64,000 nt of DNA from Pararhizobium sp. IMCC3301 (GTDB lineage Bacteria; Pseudomonadota; Alphaproteobacteria; Rhizobiales; GCA-2746425): assembly GCF_030758315.1 (NCBI RefSeq), contig NZ_CP132336.1:1240001-1304000 (forward strand), in the 5' to 3' direction. Both the position numbers and the translations under genes were made by a program. The notes beneath the pieces are model-generated. The model was not told where the DNA came from, did not search any database, and saw nothing but the letters and a program-made list of their open reading frames with translations. Shown here piece after piece: positions 45,347 through 53,565 of the stretch (the first letter of the stretch is position 1; every line of letters starts with the position of its first letter).

Positions 45347-46444
45347 CTAACTCCGTCCAACCTGTTCGCGCAGCCGTGCCATCACATCCACCCCCATCTG
45401 CTTCAGCAGATCGATCACATCCAGCGGCACCCAGTTCTCGCGGATGCGGCCTTCATGGTGGAGGTAGAAATCCATCACCCGCATGCCAACTTCGCGGCCC
45501 GTAGGGCCGGTGCCGAACAGAGTGCCGCCGCTGTGGGTCGCCACCACGCTCGGCCAGCCGCCGGTGACGGAATAGGCGCCGTCGCCGATCTGGATGTAAT
45601 GACCGGCATCCGGATAGGCGTCCAGCCGGGTCAGAGTCTGGCCGCCCTTGCGGCCGGGAAATGCAAGGCGGAACGGCAATTGGTGAAAATCGACAAATCC
45701 GGCGAGGCCGCGCGTGGTGCCGATGCCGGACGGGCCATACCACATCATCTTCTCGTGCCAGTGCTGTTTCTGCGGCATCGCCAGCAGCCCTTCACGGCCT
45801 TTGTGCTCATGGTCGTTGTAGTCCGCCAGCGTTTTGTGCATCGCCAGGGTCTGGGCAATTGAACCAAGCCCCTCTTCCATATCCTGTTCGCTGAACACCA
45901 GCCCGTCACATGTGATCGGCCCCATCCAGCGCCCTTCCCTGCCACGGCTTGGCGCCAGCGGCCAATACCCGGCCTGGCGGATCAGATCGAGAATATCCCA
46001 CAGGCAGGTCGAGCGGGTAATCCGGCCATCGGTAATTTCATGGACTTCGCCATAGCGCAGCCAGACCGGCTGGCCCGTCGCGGGAATATCCAGCCAGTCC
46101 TGCCGGAAGGTCGCGCAATAATGGCCCAGACAGGCAACCAGATCCTTTTCAGCACCATGACGGTCGCAGTAGCGCCCGCCGACGATAATTTCGTCGCGCC
46201 GCTCCAGATCGGGAAAACTGTGCAGCAGCGGCTGCCAGACGGTTTCCGCCATCGCCTGCGGCCCCTGCATCTCATTCAAAGGATGCGAGCCGCGCCAGAT
46301 GGCATCATCATGATAGGCCTTGCCCAGCGCCTGCAGAACGTCGGTTTTGCTGCTGGTGGCAATCGCCGTCTGAAAATCGCGAATAGCCATCTTGTTGGCA
46401 AGATTGCCGGATTGGGAAATTGGGCGCGCGCCGTTCTGTGCCAT
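45347..46444 (-). CDS. Protein with two SnoaL/NTF2-like domains
   Basis: A 365-residue protein from the ATG at 46444 (AGGA upstream). It contains two successive SnoaL-like halves. The first (about 20-165) has YHDDAIWRGSHPLNEMQG and VWLRYGEVHEITDGRI. The second (about 215-355) has QKQHWHEKMMWYGPSGIG, GGTLFGTGPTGREVGMRVMD and HHEGRIRENWVPLDVIDLLKQ. Such domains isomerise, hydrate or bind small carbonyl compounds. It lies last in the minus-strand TRAP operon, after an FAD enzyme, so it probably acts in the same catabolic route. Confidence 0.8.
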   Translation of the reverse strand: MAQNGARPISQSGNLANKMAIRDFQTAIATSSKTDVLQALGKAYHDDAIWRGSHPLNEMQGPQAMAETVWQPLLHSFPDLERRDEIIVGGRYCDRHGAEKDLVACLGHYCATFRQDWLDIPATGQPVWLRYGEVHEITDGRITRSTCLWDILDLIRQAGYWPLAPSRGREGRWMGPITCDGLVFSEQDMEEGLGSIAQTLAMHKTLADYNDHEHKGREGLLAMPQKQHWHEKMMWYGPSGIGTTRGLAGFVDFHQLPFRLAFPGRKGGQTLTRLDAYPDAGHYIQIGDGAYSVTGGWPSVVATHSGGTLFGTGPTGREVGMRVMDFYLHHEGRIRENWVPLDVIDLLKQMGVDVMARLREQVGRS

Positions 46445-46571
46445 ATTATCCTGCTGATACCTGAAACTGAACCATCCGCCCTGCGGATTCACCTACATGT
46501 TGAATACCTATGCAAGAACCGCTGCAATTGGCAAGAGGGCAATTCAGAGCCATCAATTTCGGACCGTGAAA

Positions 46572-47936
46572 TCACTGCCAGCGCGCACCCTGACGTGTCA
46601 ATTCGGCTTGAATCGCGCCGACCGGCAGATCGGCCGGCGCGCAATTCTTCCGCACTGACAGAGCGGCGGCAATTCCCGCGCCCTGCCCGCCAACGGCGCA
46701 ACAGGCCATGTTGCGGGTGGCGGCATGACTGATCCGGTCGCCGCCAGTGCAGCGTCCTGCAATCAGCAGGTTCTGTATTCTTTTGGGCAACAAATTGCGG
46801 TAGGGGATGTGAAAATAGCGCCCTGTGGTCGGCAGGATCAACAGTCCGTAACCATCGATGAATTCCGGGAAAATTCCAATACTGTCGTCAAAGCGGGCTT
46901 CCTCGCGCACATCCGCTTCGCGCATATTGTAAAGGCAGTCCACCTTGCGGGTGTCGCGAATACCGATCGACATACCGAAATTACGCAGCCTTATGCCTTC
47001 ACAACCCGGCGAATAGGCGCGCAACGCCTCTATTGCCAGCATCGCCTGCTTGCGGCCTTCCATCTCGGAACAGGTCAGGGAATGCGGGTCAGTGCCATCC
47101 ACCCCGTCCAGATGCACAAGGTTCATATAGGTCATCTCGCCGGTATCATGCACCGCGCCCCAGGTGCCGGCAATGGTGTTGAGATGGGGCGGGATCAGGC
47201 CGGCCTTGATGGCAAGGTCAAACGGTTTTTTCAGAAAAGGCGAGAACATTGCGTCCTCTTTGCCGGAGGTTTCAAGGTTCCATTCGCCGCCGCCAGCCCA
47301 GTCGGCATAGGTCTGTGGATCGGCTTTCACGCCCTCGAGAAATTTACGTTTGTCAATGCCGGCGACATGAAACATCACCGACGCCGCCATCAGCTGCTCC
47401 CGCGGCGGTTTGGTGGTTGGCGCACCAGCGCGCGCTGCCACATCAGCATCACCGGTGGCATCGATTACCCGGTCGGCCAGGATCGCTTCGCGCCCTGCCT
47501 TGCTTTCGGTGATGATGCCGGTAATGCGTGCGCCATCCATGATGGGGGCAACGAATTGACGGTGCAGCATGGGAAAAATGCCAGCCTCCTCCACCAGCCG
47601 GTCGGCCACCAGCTTGAAGCCTTCGCTGTCGATTTCATAGCTGAGAGACTGGCTTTCAGGCACTGCGGCGCCATGGGCTTTGGCGCTGTCCTCAAATTCG
47701 CGGACGATGCCGTTGCTTTCCACTGTCTGCTCGTGGCGGTACCAGTGCATGCCTTCAACGCCGACCACGGTGATGTTGCCGCCAAAACAGCCAAAGCGCT
47801 CGACCAGCGTGGTCTGTGCTCCGGCGCGGGCCGATGCCAGCGCGGCAGACAGGCCACCTGGGCCTGAGCCAACCACCACAACCTCGGTTCTGTGAACGAC
47901 GTCTGTCCGGCGCTCCGGCTCGGTGATGGTCTGCAT
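46572..47936 (-). CDS. FAD-dependent oxidoreductase
   Basis: A 454-residue flavoprotein of the FAD_oxidored (PF12831-like) type. It opens with a dinucleotide fold VVVVGSGPGGLSAALASARAG, then TTLVERFGCFGGNITVVG. VIDATGDADVAARAGAP is the second FAD motif, and NLLIAGRCTGGDRISHAATR the C-terminal one. It probably oxidises an organic acid taken up by the TRAP system. The gene lies between the racemase (82-base gap) and the double SnoaL gene. Confidence 0.88.
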   Translation of the reverse strand: MQTITEPERRTDVVHRTEVVVVGSGPGGLSAALASARAGAQTTLVERFGCFGGNITVVGVEGMHWYRHEQTVESNGIVREFEDSAKAHGAAVPESQSLSYEIDSEGFKLVADRLVEEAGIFPMLHRQFVAPIMDGARITGIITESKAGREAILADRVIDATGDADVAARAGAPTTKPPREQLMAASVMFHVAGIDKRKFLEGVKADPQTYADWAGGGEWNLETSGKEDAMFSPFLKKPFDLAIKAGLIPPHLNTIAGTWGAVHDTGEMTYMNLVHLDGVDGTDPHSLTCSEMEGRKQAMLAIEALRAYSPGCEGIRLRNFGMSIGIRDTRKVDCLYNMREADVREEARFDDSIGIFPEFIDGYGLLILPTTGRYFHIPYRNLLPKRIQNLLIAGRCTGGDRISHAATRNMACCAVGGQGAGIAAALSVRKNCAPADLPVGAIQAELTRQGARWQ

Positions 47937-48018
47937 AATTTGGCCTCCCGCAACTGAAAATCACGGACTAATCAGTTACAGACCCGGCGCTTTTTTTCCA
48001 CGGATATTTGAGCAGCAC

Positions 48019-48681
48019 TCAGGGACTGGAGAGAAACGCCAGGGCCGAACTCATCCCGTCAACGAAACGCACGCCATATCGATCGCTCAATTCCCGGCCC
48101 CGTCCGGCATAGGCACCAGAGCCCAGAATAATGCATTCCGCACCATCCCCATTGATGGCGCAAGTGATCTGCAATTCAAGCTGGGCCTCTGCATGGTCCG
48201 TCCGCTGAAATGCATCGGCCACACCCACACCGCAGGCCCTCACAGTTCCCCTCCCGGCAGGATCATATTTGGCCAAAAGCTTCCGGATGGTCGGGATCTG
48301 GCCCTCCACCGTCGTTACAACACTATAGGGCCGAGCGGTCTCAACCGCTGTCTGGATGGCGGACTGGGCAATGCTGAACACCTGTCCGGTCACCAGATTG
48401 CGCGCTTCATCAACTGCAATGTCGTCAAAACACGCCAGAACATAGGCGTCCATATCCGGATAATCTGCGATCAGCTCCATGACGGTTTCAACGGCCCAGG
48501 CGCGATCTGCCGCAGTCTCGACCGAAAATGGACCATTGGCTGGATTGGTCGCTTCCACGCACAGATTACCGGCCGTTTCCGCCGCAATTTGCAAACTCAT
48601 TTCCTGCGTGATCTGCGCATTGGTGTTGGGGTTGATCACCAGCACGCGCTGCCTCTGGCTGCCTGTGTTTTCCGAATTCAT
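48019..48681 (-). CDS. Asp/Glu/hydantoin racemase family protein
   Basis: A 220-residue racemase-fold protein. The family start VLVINPNTNAQIT is clear. The two catalytic Cys positions are filled (LACFDD, and ECIILGSGAYAG late in the protein), so an active two-base racemase or maleate-isomerase-like enzyme is plausible. The start is one base past the DctM stop, so it is coupled to the transporter. It probably interconverts stereoisomers of the imported substrate. Confidence 0.88.
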   Translation of the reverse strand: MNSENTGSQRQRVLVINPNTNAQITQEMSLQIAAETAGNLCVEATNPANGPFSVETAADRAWAVETVMELIADYPDMDAYVLACFDDIAVDEARNLVTGQVFSIAQSAIQTAVETARPYSVVTTVEGQIPTIRKLLAKYDPAGRGTVRACGVGVADAFQRTDHAEAQLELQITCAINGDGAECIILGSGAYAGRGRELSDRYGVRFVDGMSSALAFLSSP

Positions 48682-48682
48682 T

Positions 48683-49984
48683 CTAAGGGTTGCCTGTCAG
48701 TGCCTGGGGCAGCCACAACGCGATCTGGGGGACAAACAACAGCAGGATTGTGAACGCGATCATGATCAGCACATAAGGAAACGCGCCATTGATCACATCG
48801 GAAAAATTGCCGCCATCTGTCCGGATTCCCTGAACGACAAACAAGTTCATGCCCACGGGCGGGGTGATGAGTGCCAGTTCGCACATCAGTACAATGAAAA
48901 TGCCGAACCAGATCGGATCGACGCCGACAGACGCCACCAGCGGCACGGTGATCGGAACCGTCAGCACCAGCATCGACATTGCATCCATGAACATCCCGAG
49001 TAACAGATAGAAAATGATCAGGACACATATCAGTCCGACCTGGCCAAGATCAAAGGTGGCGACCCACTGGGTGACAGCCTGGGTCGCGCCAAGCATTGAA
49101 ATTGTGACATTCAGCAGCAGCGCGCAGGCCAGCACGATGACCGTCATTCCGGTCGTTCGTGCCGCCTGCATTGAGCAATTGATCAACAGTTGAAGCGACA
49201 GCCGCCGGTTAGCGGCAATAATCAGCAGCGCAACGACAACGCCGATGGCAGCAGATTCTGTCGGCGTTGCATAGCCGCCATAAATCGAACCCATGACGAT
49301 GCCGAAAATCAGCAGCGGAGGAAACAGAAAACGCAAATAAGCGAGCTTGACGCGCAGCGGCACCGGATCGCTCTCGACCTGACTGTTGTGGCCCTGAAAC
49401 AGCAGGATGTAGACGGAAAACAGCGACGCCAGCAGAATACCGGGAACCAGACCCGCTGCGAAAAGCTGACCCACCGACACATTTGCCAGAGACCCGTAGA
49501 CCAGCAGATTGATGCTCGGCGGAATAAGAATACCCAGCGTTCCACCCGCCGCCAGCGACCCCAGCGAAGGTCCCGGTCGATACCCGCGCGCTTCCAGCGC
49601 CGGCAGCGCAATGGTGCCCACTGTGGCAGCTGTTGCAACAGACGATCCGGATGTTGCGGAAAACAGCGCGCAGGTGGCAATATTGGTGTGTAACAGTCCC
49701 CCCGGCAAACGGTTCAGCCAGACTGCAAGAGCATCATACATGCGGTCCGCAATGCCGCCGCGCAGCATCAGCTCGCCAAGCATCATGAACAGTGGAATAG
49801 CCAGGATCGATGGACTGTTGAGACTGGTCCAGATAACACCGCCCATCATGTCGACCATCGGCGTGCCGAAAAAGAGATATCCGCCAAAAGCGCCGACCCC
49901 GACGATGGCGACGGCGACGGGAAAGCTGAGAAACATCAGCGAGAGCATGGCTAGGAACCCCAGCCCGACAACCCCAATATTCAT
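48683..49984 (-). CDS. dctM: TRAP transporter large permease DctM
   Basis: A 433-residue permease with about twelve hydrophobic helices and the DctM pattern: AIPLFMMLGELMLRGGIADRMY, ATSGSSVATAATVGTIALPAL, LGILIPPSINLLVYG and GMFMDAMSMLVLTVPI. It carries the main transport path, driven by a sodium gradient in known members. The ATG overlaps the DctQ stop (ATGA). Confidence 0.93.
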   Translation of the reverse strand: MNIGVVGLGFLAMLSLMFLSFPVAVAIVGVGAFGGYLFFGTPMVDMMGGVIWTSLNSPSILAIPLFMMLGELMLRGGIADRMYDALAVWLNRLPGGLLHTNIATCALFSATSGSSVATAATVGTIALPALEARGYRPGPSLGSLAAGGTLGILIPPSINLLVYGSLANVSVGQLFAAGLVPGILLASLFSVYILLFQGHNSQVESDPVPLRVKLAYLRFLFPPLLIFGIVMGSIYGGYATPTESAAIGVVVALLIIAANRRLSLQLLINCSMQAARTTGMTVIVLACALLLNVTISMLGATQAVTQWVATFDLGQVGLICVLIIFYLLLGMFMDAMSMLVLTVPITVPLVASVGVDPIWFGIFIVLMCELALITPPVGMNLFVVQGIRTDGGNFSDVINGAFPYVLIMIAFTILLLFVPQIALWLPQALTGNP

Positions 49985-50550
49985 CGTGAGATCTCCTGCC
50001 GTTTTTTCAGATCTTCCAACTCGGCGACAACTTCCTCGTCAGCTGATCCGGGACCATATTTCCGATCCAGCGTGGTCCAGTCCCGCTCAACTGCCAGCTT
50101 CAGCGCGCGAAGAAACATGATGAGGGCTGCCGCCGCGAAAATGGCCATGGCGAGCAGCCAAACCGATTGCGGATAAATCAACGGTGTCGCCCACGGTGTT
50201 TGCGCTATGGAGCGATAGTTCAGCGTGTCCTGAACAGTCGTCACAGTGAAATACAGAAGAAACAGTGCCAGCAATGCCAGAGAGGCAAAGGCGAGCAGGT
50301 TCAAAAGCGCACGCAACTGCACGGGAAGCTGCGTGTGCAACAGGTTGATGCGGATATGAGCGCTGTCTGCAGCTGCGACCACAAAGGCCAGAGGGGCGAC
50401 AATGGCGACTGCATAGCCGCCAAGTTCATCCACCCCACCAAGGGAAAAGGCAAAGAATTTTCTGAGCAGCACTTCGGCACATATGAGGACCGAGAGCAGC
50501 AACATGCTCACGCCAAACACAATACCTGAAAACCGTGACAGTCTTTCCAT
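49981..50550 (-). CDS. dctQ: TRAP transporter small permease DctQ
   Basis: A 189-residue membrane protein with four helices (FGVSMLLLSVLICAEVLLRKF, YAVAIVAPLAFVVAAAD, LLAFASLALLALFLLYF, SVWLLAMAIFAAAALIMFL). This is the DctQ layout, with a charged C-terminal tail. It pairs with DctM in the membrane and follows DctP by 24 bases. Confidence 0.88.
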   Translation of the reverse strand: MERLSRFSGIVFGVSMLLLSVLICAEVLLRKFFAFSLGGVDELGGYAVAIVAPLAFVVAAADSAHIRINLLHTQLPVQLRALLNLLAFASLALLALFLLYFTVTTVQDTLNYRSIAQTPWATPLIYPQSVWLLAMAIFAAAALIMFLRALKLAVERDWTTLDRKYGPGSADEEVVAELEDLKKRQEISR

Positions 50551-50574
50551 CGCCTTTCCCCCTGATCCGCCGCG

Positions 50575-51612
50575 CTAAAGACCGAGCTGTACGCCGATGG
50601 TCTCGCGCCAGATTTTTTCACATTCCGGGAACACTGCATTGCACTGTTCGGCCCAGACAGGCAGCGATACCTTGCCGACAGCTGCAGCCACGGTTGCAAT
50701 GTCAGCATCGGTGACTGGCGCAGCTTTCAGATTATAGGGTTTACCCAGCTCGCAAGGTTCCTGACCGGTATTGCAATTCATCGCATCAATGAAAAGTTCT
50801 TCCGAATAGGCCCAGATATCATCTGTCAAAGTGGTGATGGATGCCTGCAGTTTCTCCTGATCCTCAGAAGACAGCGTCTCCCATTTGTCCAGATTGATGG
50901 CGTATCCGTTGACGGCAAGCTGGAGCGCAATCGGCAGAACCGTGGTAGTCGCTTCCGGCCAGCCCGCAGAATTGGCAGAGGCCGGCCCGGTGATTGCGCA
51001 ATCAACCACACCGCGTGTCAGGGATTGCTGAACCTCTCCGAACGGCATCGGCACGCCTGTTGCACCAAGGCCGGATACAAAATTTGCCGCGCTCTGGTCA
51101 CCAACACGGACTTTCAAGCCCTTCAGATCCTCAAGCCCGTTGATTTCCGGTTTGCAGAACACGACCTGCGGACCCGCTGGCCATACGCCCAGAAGCTTTG
51201 CATTGAATTGTTTCTGCAGCCGCGCATCCACTGTGCCAACGAACGCATCCATATGCTTCCTGCCGGCTTCAAAACTGGTGTTCAGACCTATCAGATCGAG
51301 ACCAAGAATGCTCGGCTCGTCTCTGCTGACCTGTGGGCCACGGATAGAGACAATATCGAACAAGCCGGATTTCAGGACGCGCAGACCGTCGGAGTCCGGG
51401 ACACCAGCCACATCCACCGGAATATATTGTGCTGTGGCATCAAGACCCGTGCTCTCGCCCATGGCTTCAAAAAACGGTTTCTCCTTGTTCTGCGCGATCA
51501 ATCCGGAGCCGGCCGGTTGCCCGAGCACTTTGAAAGTCGTCGGCTCTGCCAAGGCAGCTGAGGAAAACAGCAGTGCGGTTGTCAACGTTGCAGTCAGGAC
51601 TCGATATGACAT
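50575..51612 (-). CDS. dctP: TRAP transporter substrate-binding protein DctP
   Basis: A 345-residue periplasmic binding protein. The ATG at 51612 follows GGAAGG, and a signal peptide ends SAALA|EPTTF. The DctP fold is seen in GLEDLKGLKVRVGDQSAANFVSGLGATGVPMPFGEVQQSL (a highly typical segment with the carboxylate-binding Arg), then GVVDCAITGP and NGYAINLDKWETLS. Four cysteines near the C-terminus may form disulfides. It is the first gene of the operon; the substrate is probably an organic acid. An inverted repeat lies 92 bases upstream. Confidence 0.92.
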   Translation of the reverse strand: MSYRVLTATLTTALLFSSAALAEPTTFKVLGQPAGSGLIAQNKEKPFFEAMGESTGLDATAQYIPVDVAGVPDSDGLRVLKSGLFDIVSIRGPQVSRDEPSILGLDLIGLNTSFEAGRKHMDAFVGTVDARLQKQFNAKLLGVWPAGPQVVFCKPEINGLEDLKGLKVRVGDQSAANFVSGLGATGVPMPFGEVQQSLTRGVVDCAITGPASANSAGWPEATTTVLPIALQLAVNGYAINLDKWETLSSEDQEKLQASITTLTDDIWAYSEELFIDAMNCNTGQEPCELGKPYNLKAAPVTDADIATVAAAVGKVSLPVWAEQCNAVFPECEKIWRETIGVQLGL

Positions 51613-51703
51613 CTGGTTTACCTTCCATATATGCGCCACATGACGCGACAGGTTTCGTTGAGATAGTTCACTTGAATGCAGAACTAGCAGCACTGAATGA
51701 TAT

Positions 51704-51735
51704 ACAGATTTCATGTTATATGTACATGAAACTGT
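51704..51735. promoter_or_regulatory. Inverted repeat upstream of dctP
   Basis: ACAG-A-TTTCATG (51704-51715) is mirrored by CATGAAACTGT (51725-51735), eleven-base arms with one bulged base and a nine-base centre. It lies 92 bases before the dctP start in an AT-rich region. It is a candidate site for the RpiR regulator that originally lay directly upstream. No other feature was seen in 51613-51834. Confidence 0.5.
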
Positions 51736-51834
51736 AATTCCAATTATGTATCAAATACTTAAATGATTTTTTGAAGAATGTTTCAAAAAAATAGATGAGA
51801 ATTCACGCCCGATTGATGGGCAGCAAAGAACAGC

Positions 51835-52034
51835 AGATGCAACGCATACAGGCAGTTCAACCGGTCGATAAAGCAGTGAACCAGCCTAAAGCTCGTCCAT
51901 CTGATCATTAGCAAGCTCAATTGAACGCAGCCGGGCCCGCGCCTTGCCCCTGGAAATTTCGATCGCGCGCAGCACGATCATATGGCACAGCGCCATCACC
52001 GACACGTGGTTGAACAGCGGACCGCTCGCGGCCG
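51835..52034. repeat. 200-bp direct repeat, left copy (truncated RpiR 3' end)
   Basis: Matches 58652-58851 at a constant offset of 6817 with five mismatches in 200 bases. It holds the last 149 bases of an RpiR-type regulator gene (minus strand, stop at 51886-51888) and 51 bases beyond it. Upstream of 52034 the rest of the gene is missing. It marks the left edge of an inserted segment. Confidence 0.9.
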
Positions 52035-52437
52035 CACCCGCTACGATCGATGCGCACACACCTTCATGACCACCATATTCATCGCGGCACGATCATCTTC
52101 TGGATCAATCAATGAGAAGTTGTACAAGGGATGCGCTGGCGATCCACCGCTGTGTGCGCAAGTTCGACCCGGAGATCGCGATGCGGCTGTTTAATTTCCG
52201 CCTTCATGGCCCTGTCCTCCAACCGCATTGGACATAGATATCCATGGGCATGTGATGGCAATTGTCCAATTCACATTCATAGTGCTGGTTAGATGATTTA
52301 ACTCTTCTTGCCTGAACGCTGCATTTGCGCCGACGCCGCAGCAGATTTCACCCCTCCTGATCCATTTGGATTCCCAAGTGTATTATCCATTCTCAGTCAT
52401 TGGGGCCGGGGCCGGATCCTTTGATTTCGCGGTAAGG
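52035..52437. other. Island left flank, no gene recognised
   Basis: Non-coding-looking DNA of about 400 bases. A short frame at 52112 reads MRSCTRDALAIHRCVRKFD and continues to 52237, but has no recognisable family or ribosome-binding site. It may be a decayed gene end. No transposase similarity was recognised. Confidence 0.35.
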
Positions 52438-53127
52438 TTAGTCGATCCCGTCTTCGGGCACAGGCAGCACCTCGAGGCGGTCTTTGATTGCTTCGAATTT
52501 AATCGACGTGCTGCCAAGATGTGCGAACAACAACGCACCAAGCTTTTCGCGGTTGCGCGCGGCCAACGCTTCAAGAATATGTTCATGTTCTTCCACGGCT
52601 GTCGGCCATAGGGCGTTATTAAGGTTCGAGACGTATCGTACTCGGTAGAGCTGAGTATTCAGGCGGCCATGGGTCTCGACGAGAGCGCTGTTTCCACTGG
52701 CCTCAGCTATGGCCAGGTGGATTGCCTGGTTCGCTTGAAAATAGGCCTTGCGATCGCTGCGACTAAAGGCAGCTAACATCTCATGGTGCAGCGCACGGAT
52801 CTCCGCGATTTCGTCATCGGTGGCGTTGTCGCAGGCCAATTCCCCCGCCAGCCGCTCAAGCGCAGCCAGAACCATCAATTTTTCGATCACGTCTTCGCTG
52901 CTGAACCCGGATACAGTTGCGCCGCGATTAGGTGACAGATCAACCAACCCTTCGGCGGCCAGAATCGCGAATGCCTTGCTCAGCGGCGTGCGAGATACAT
53001 TTAGGACTGCAGCTAGATGGCGCTCTCTGAGTCGTTCGCCAGGAGGTATTTCATCCAGCACGATCATCTGACGCAGGCGGTCCGCGACGCATCCGGTGAG
53101 CGATTTGTTCGTGTGCTCGATGGTCAT
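52438..53127 (-). CDS. GntR family regulator, FCD subfamily (island cluster)
   Basis: A 229-residue regulator. The ATG at 53127 follows AGGTG and lies outside the nearby palindrome; an ATG at 53154 would place the operator inside the gene. The winged helix has ERHLAAVLNVSRTPLSKAFAIL, where the usual SRTPVREAL is changed (Arg-Glu to Ser-Lys). The FCD domain keeps likely metal His residues (NQAIHLAIAEASGN, EEHEHILEAL, FAHLGS). It faces the sulfatase operon across a 438-base control region with several palindromic decamers, so autoregulation and control of the operon are likely. Confidence 0.88.
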   Translation of the reverse strand: MTIEHTNKSLTGCVADRLRQMIVLDEIPPGERLRERHLAAVLNVSRTPLSKAFAILAAEGLVDLSPNRGATVSGFSSEDVIEKLMVLAALERLAGELACDNATDDEIAEIRALHHEMLAAFSRSDRKAYFQANQAIHLAIAEASGNSALVETHGRLNTQLYRVRYVSNLNNALWPTAVEEHEHILEALAARNREKLGALLFAHLGSTSIKFEAIKDRLEVLPVPEDGID

Positions 53128-53148
53128 TTTGCACCTGACAAATTTGGA

Positions 53149-53173
53149 TGGCATGCCAAAATTTGGTAAACCA
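53149..53173. promoter_or_regulatory. Two adjacent GntR/FCD-type operator decamers
   Basis: TGGCATGCCA (53149-53158, perfect palindrome) and TGGTAAACCA (53164-53173) start 15 bases apart, just upstream of the regulator start. Both fit the TGG(T/C)NN(A/G)CCA pattern known for FCD regulators. Confidence 0.55.
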
Positions 53174-53350
53174 TATATGCTTTCACTCCTTCACGGTTAA
53201 TGCGTACGAGCATTGTTCCCTCAATTCTTATTTCTAACGGCGTTGGCAGAATAATATTTTTATCTCTATTTTACAATACATTACTGGACTGCATTCTGAC
53301 AACATCCAATTCTGGGCCCGTATTGCGTGCCGTATTATTGCATAAAGGCG

Positions 53351-53408
53351 TTGACAGTAGATGGTATTCCAAACAATGGTAGCGCATAGATTAACATATG
53401 GCATGCCA
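53351..53408 (+). promoter_or_regulatory. Sulfatase operon control region: -35-like box and operators
   Basis: TTGACA at 53351-53356 reads as a -35 element. TGGTATTCCA (53362-53371) lies in the expected spacer and TGGCATGCCA (53399-53408) just downstream, so a bound repressor would block transcription. A matching -10 was not clear. The remaining 53174-53350 is AT-rich with nothing else recognised. Confidence 0.45.
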
Positions 53409-53565
53409 AATTAGCCCGCGAAGTGCAAGTTTCGGCGGCCGCTGTTTCGAGACGCTGAGAACCGATGATGCTCTATTGTGATTATAGCACTATAGGAAGC
53501 GCAACTGACGCATCTTTCGCGGTAGCAGGGTGCCTTCCGATCCTCGCATTGGTAACGGCCACGCA

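Noticed and set aside
51835-52034. Target-site duplication of a transposon as origin of the 200-bp repeat
   Set aside because: Known transposons make duplications of about 2-14 bases; 200 bases with five mismatches, and no transposase, does not fit. Recombination is more likely.
52112-52237. Short frame with ALAIHRCVRKFDPEIAMRLF as a FCD-domain remnant
   Set aside because: The similarity is too short and vague to assign; there is no ribosome-binding site and no further FCD sequence around it.
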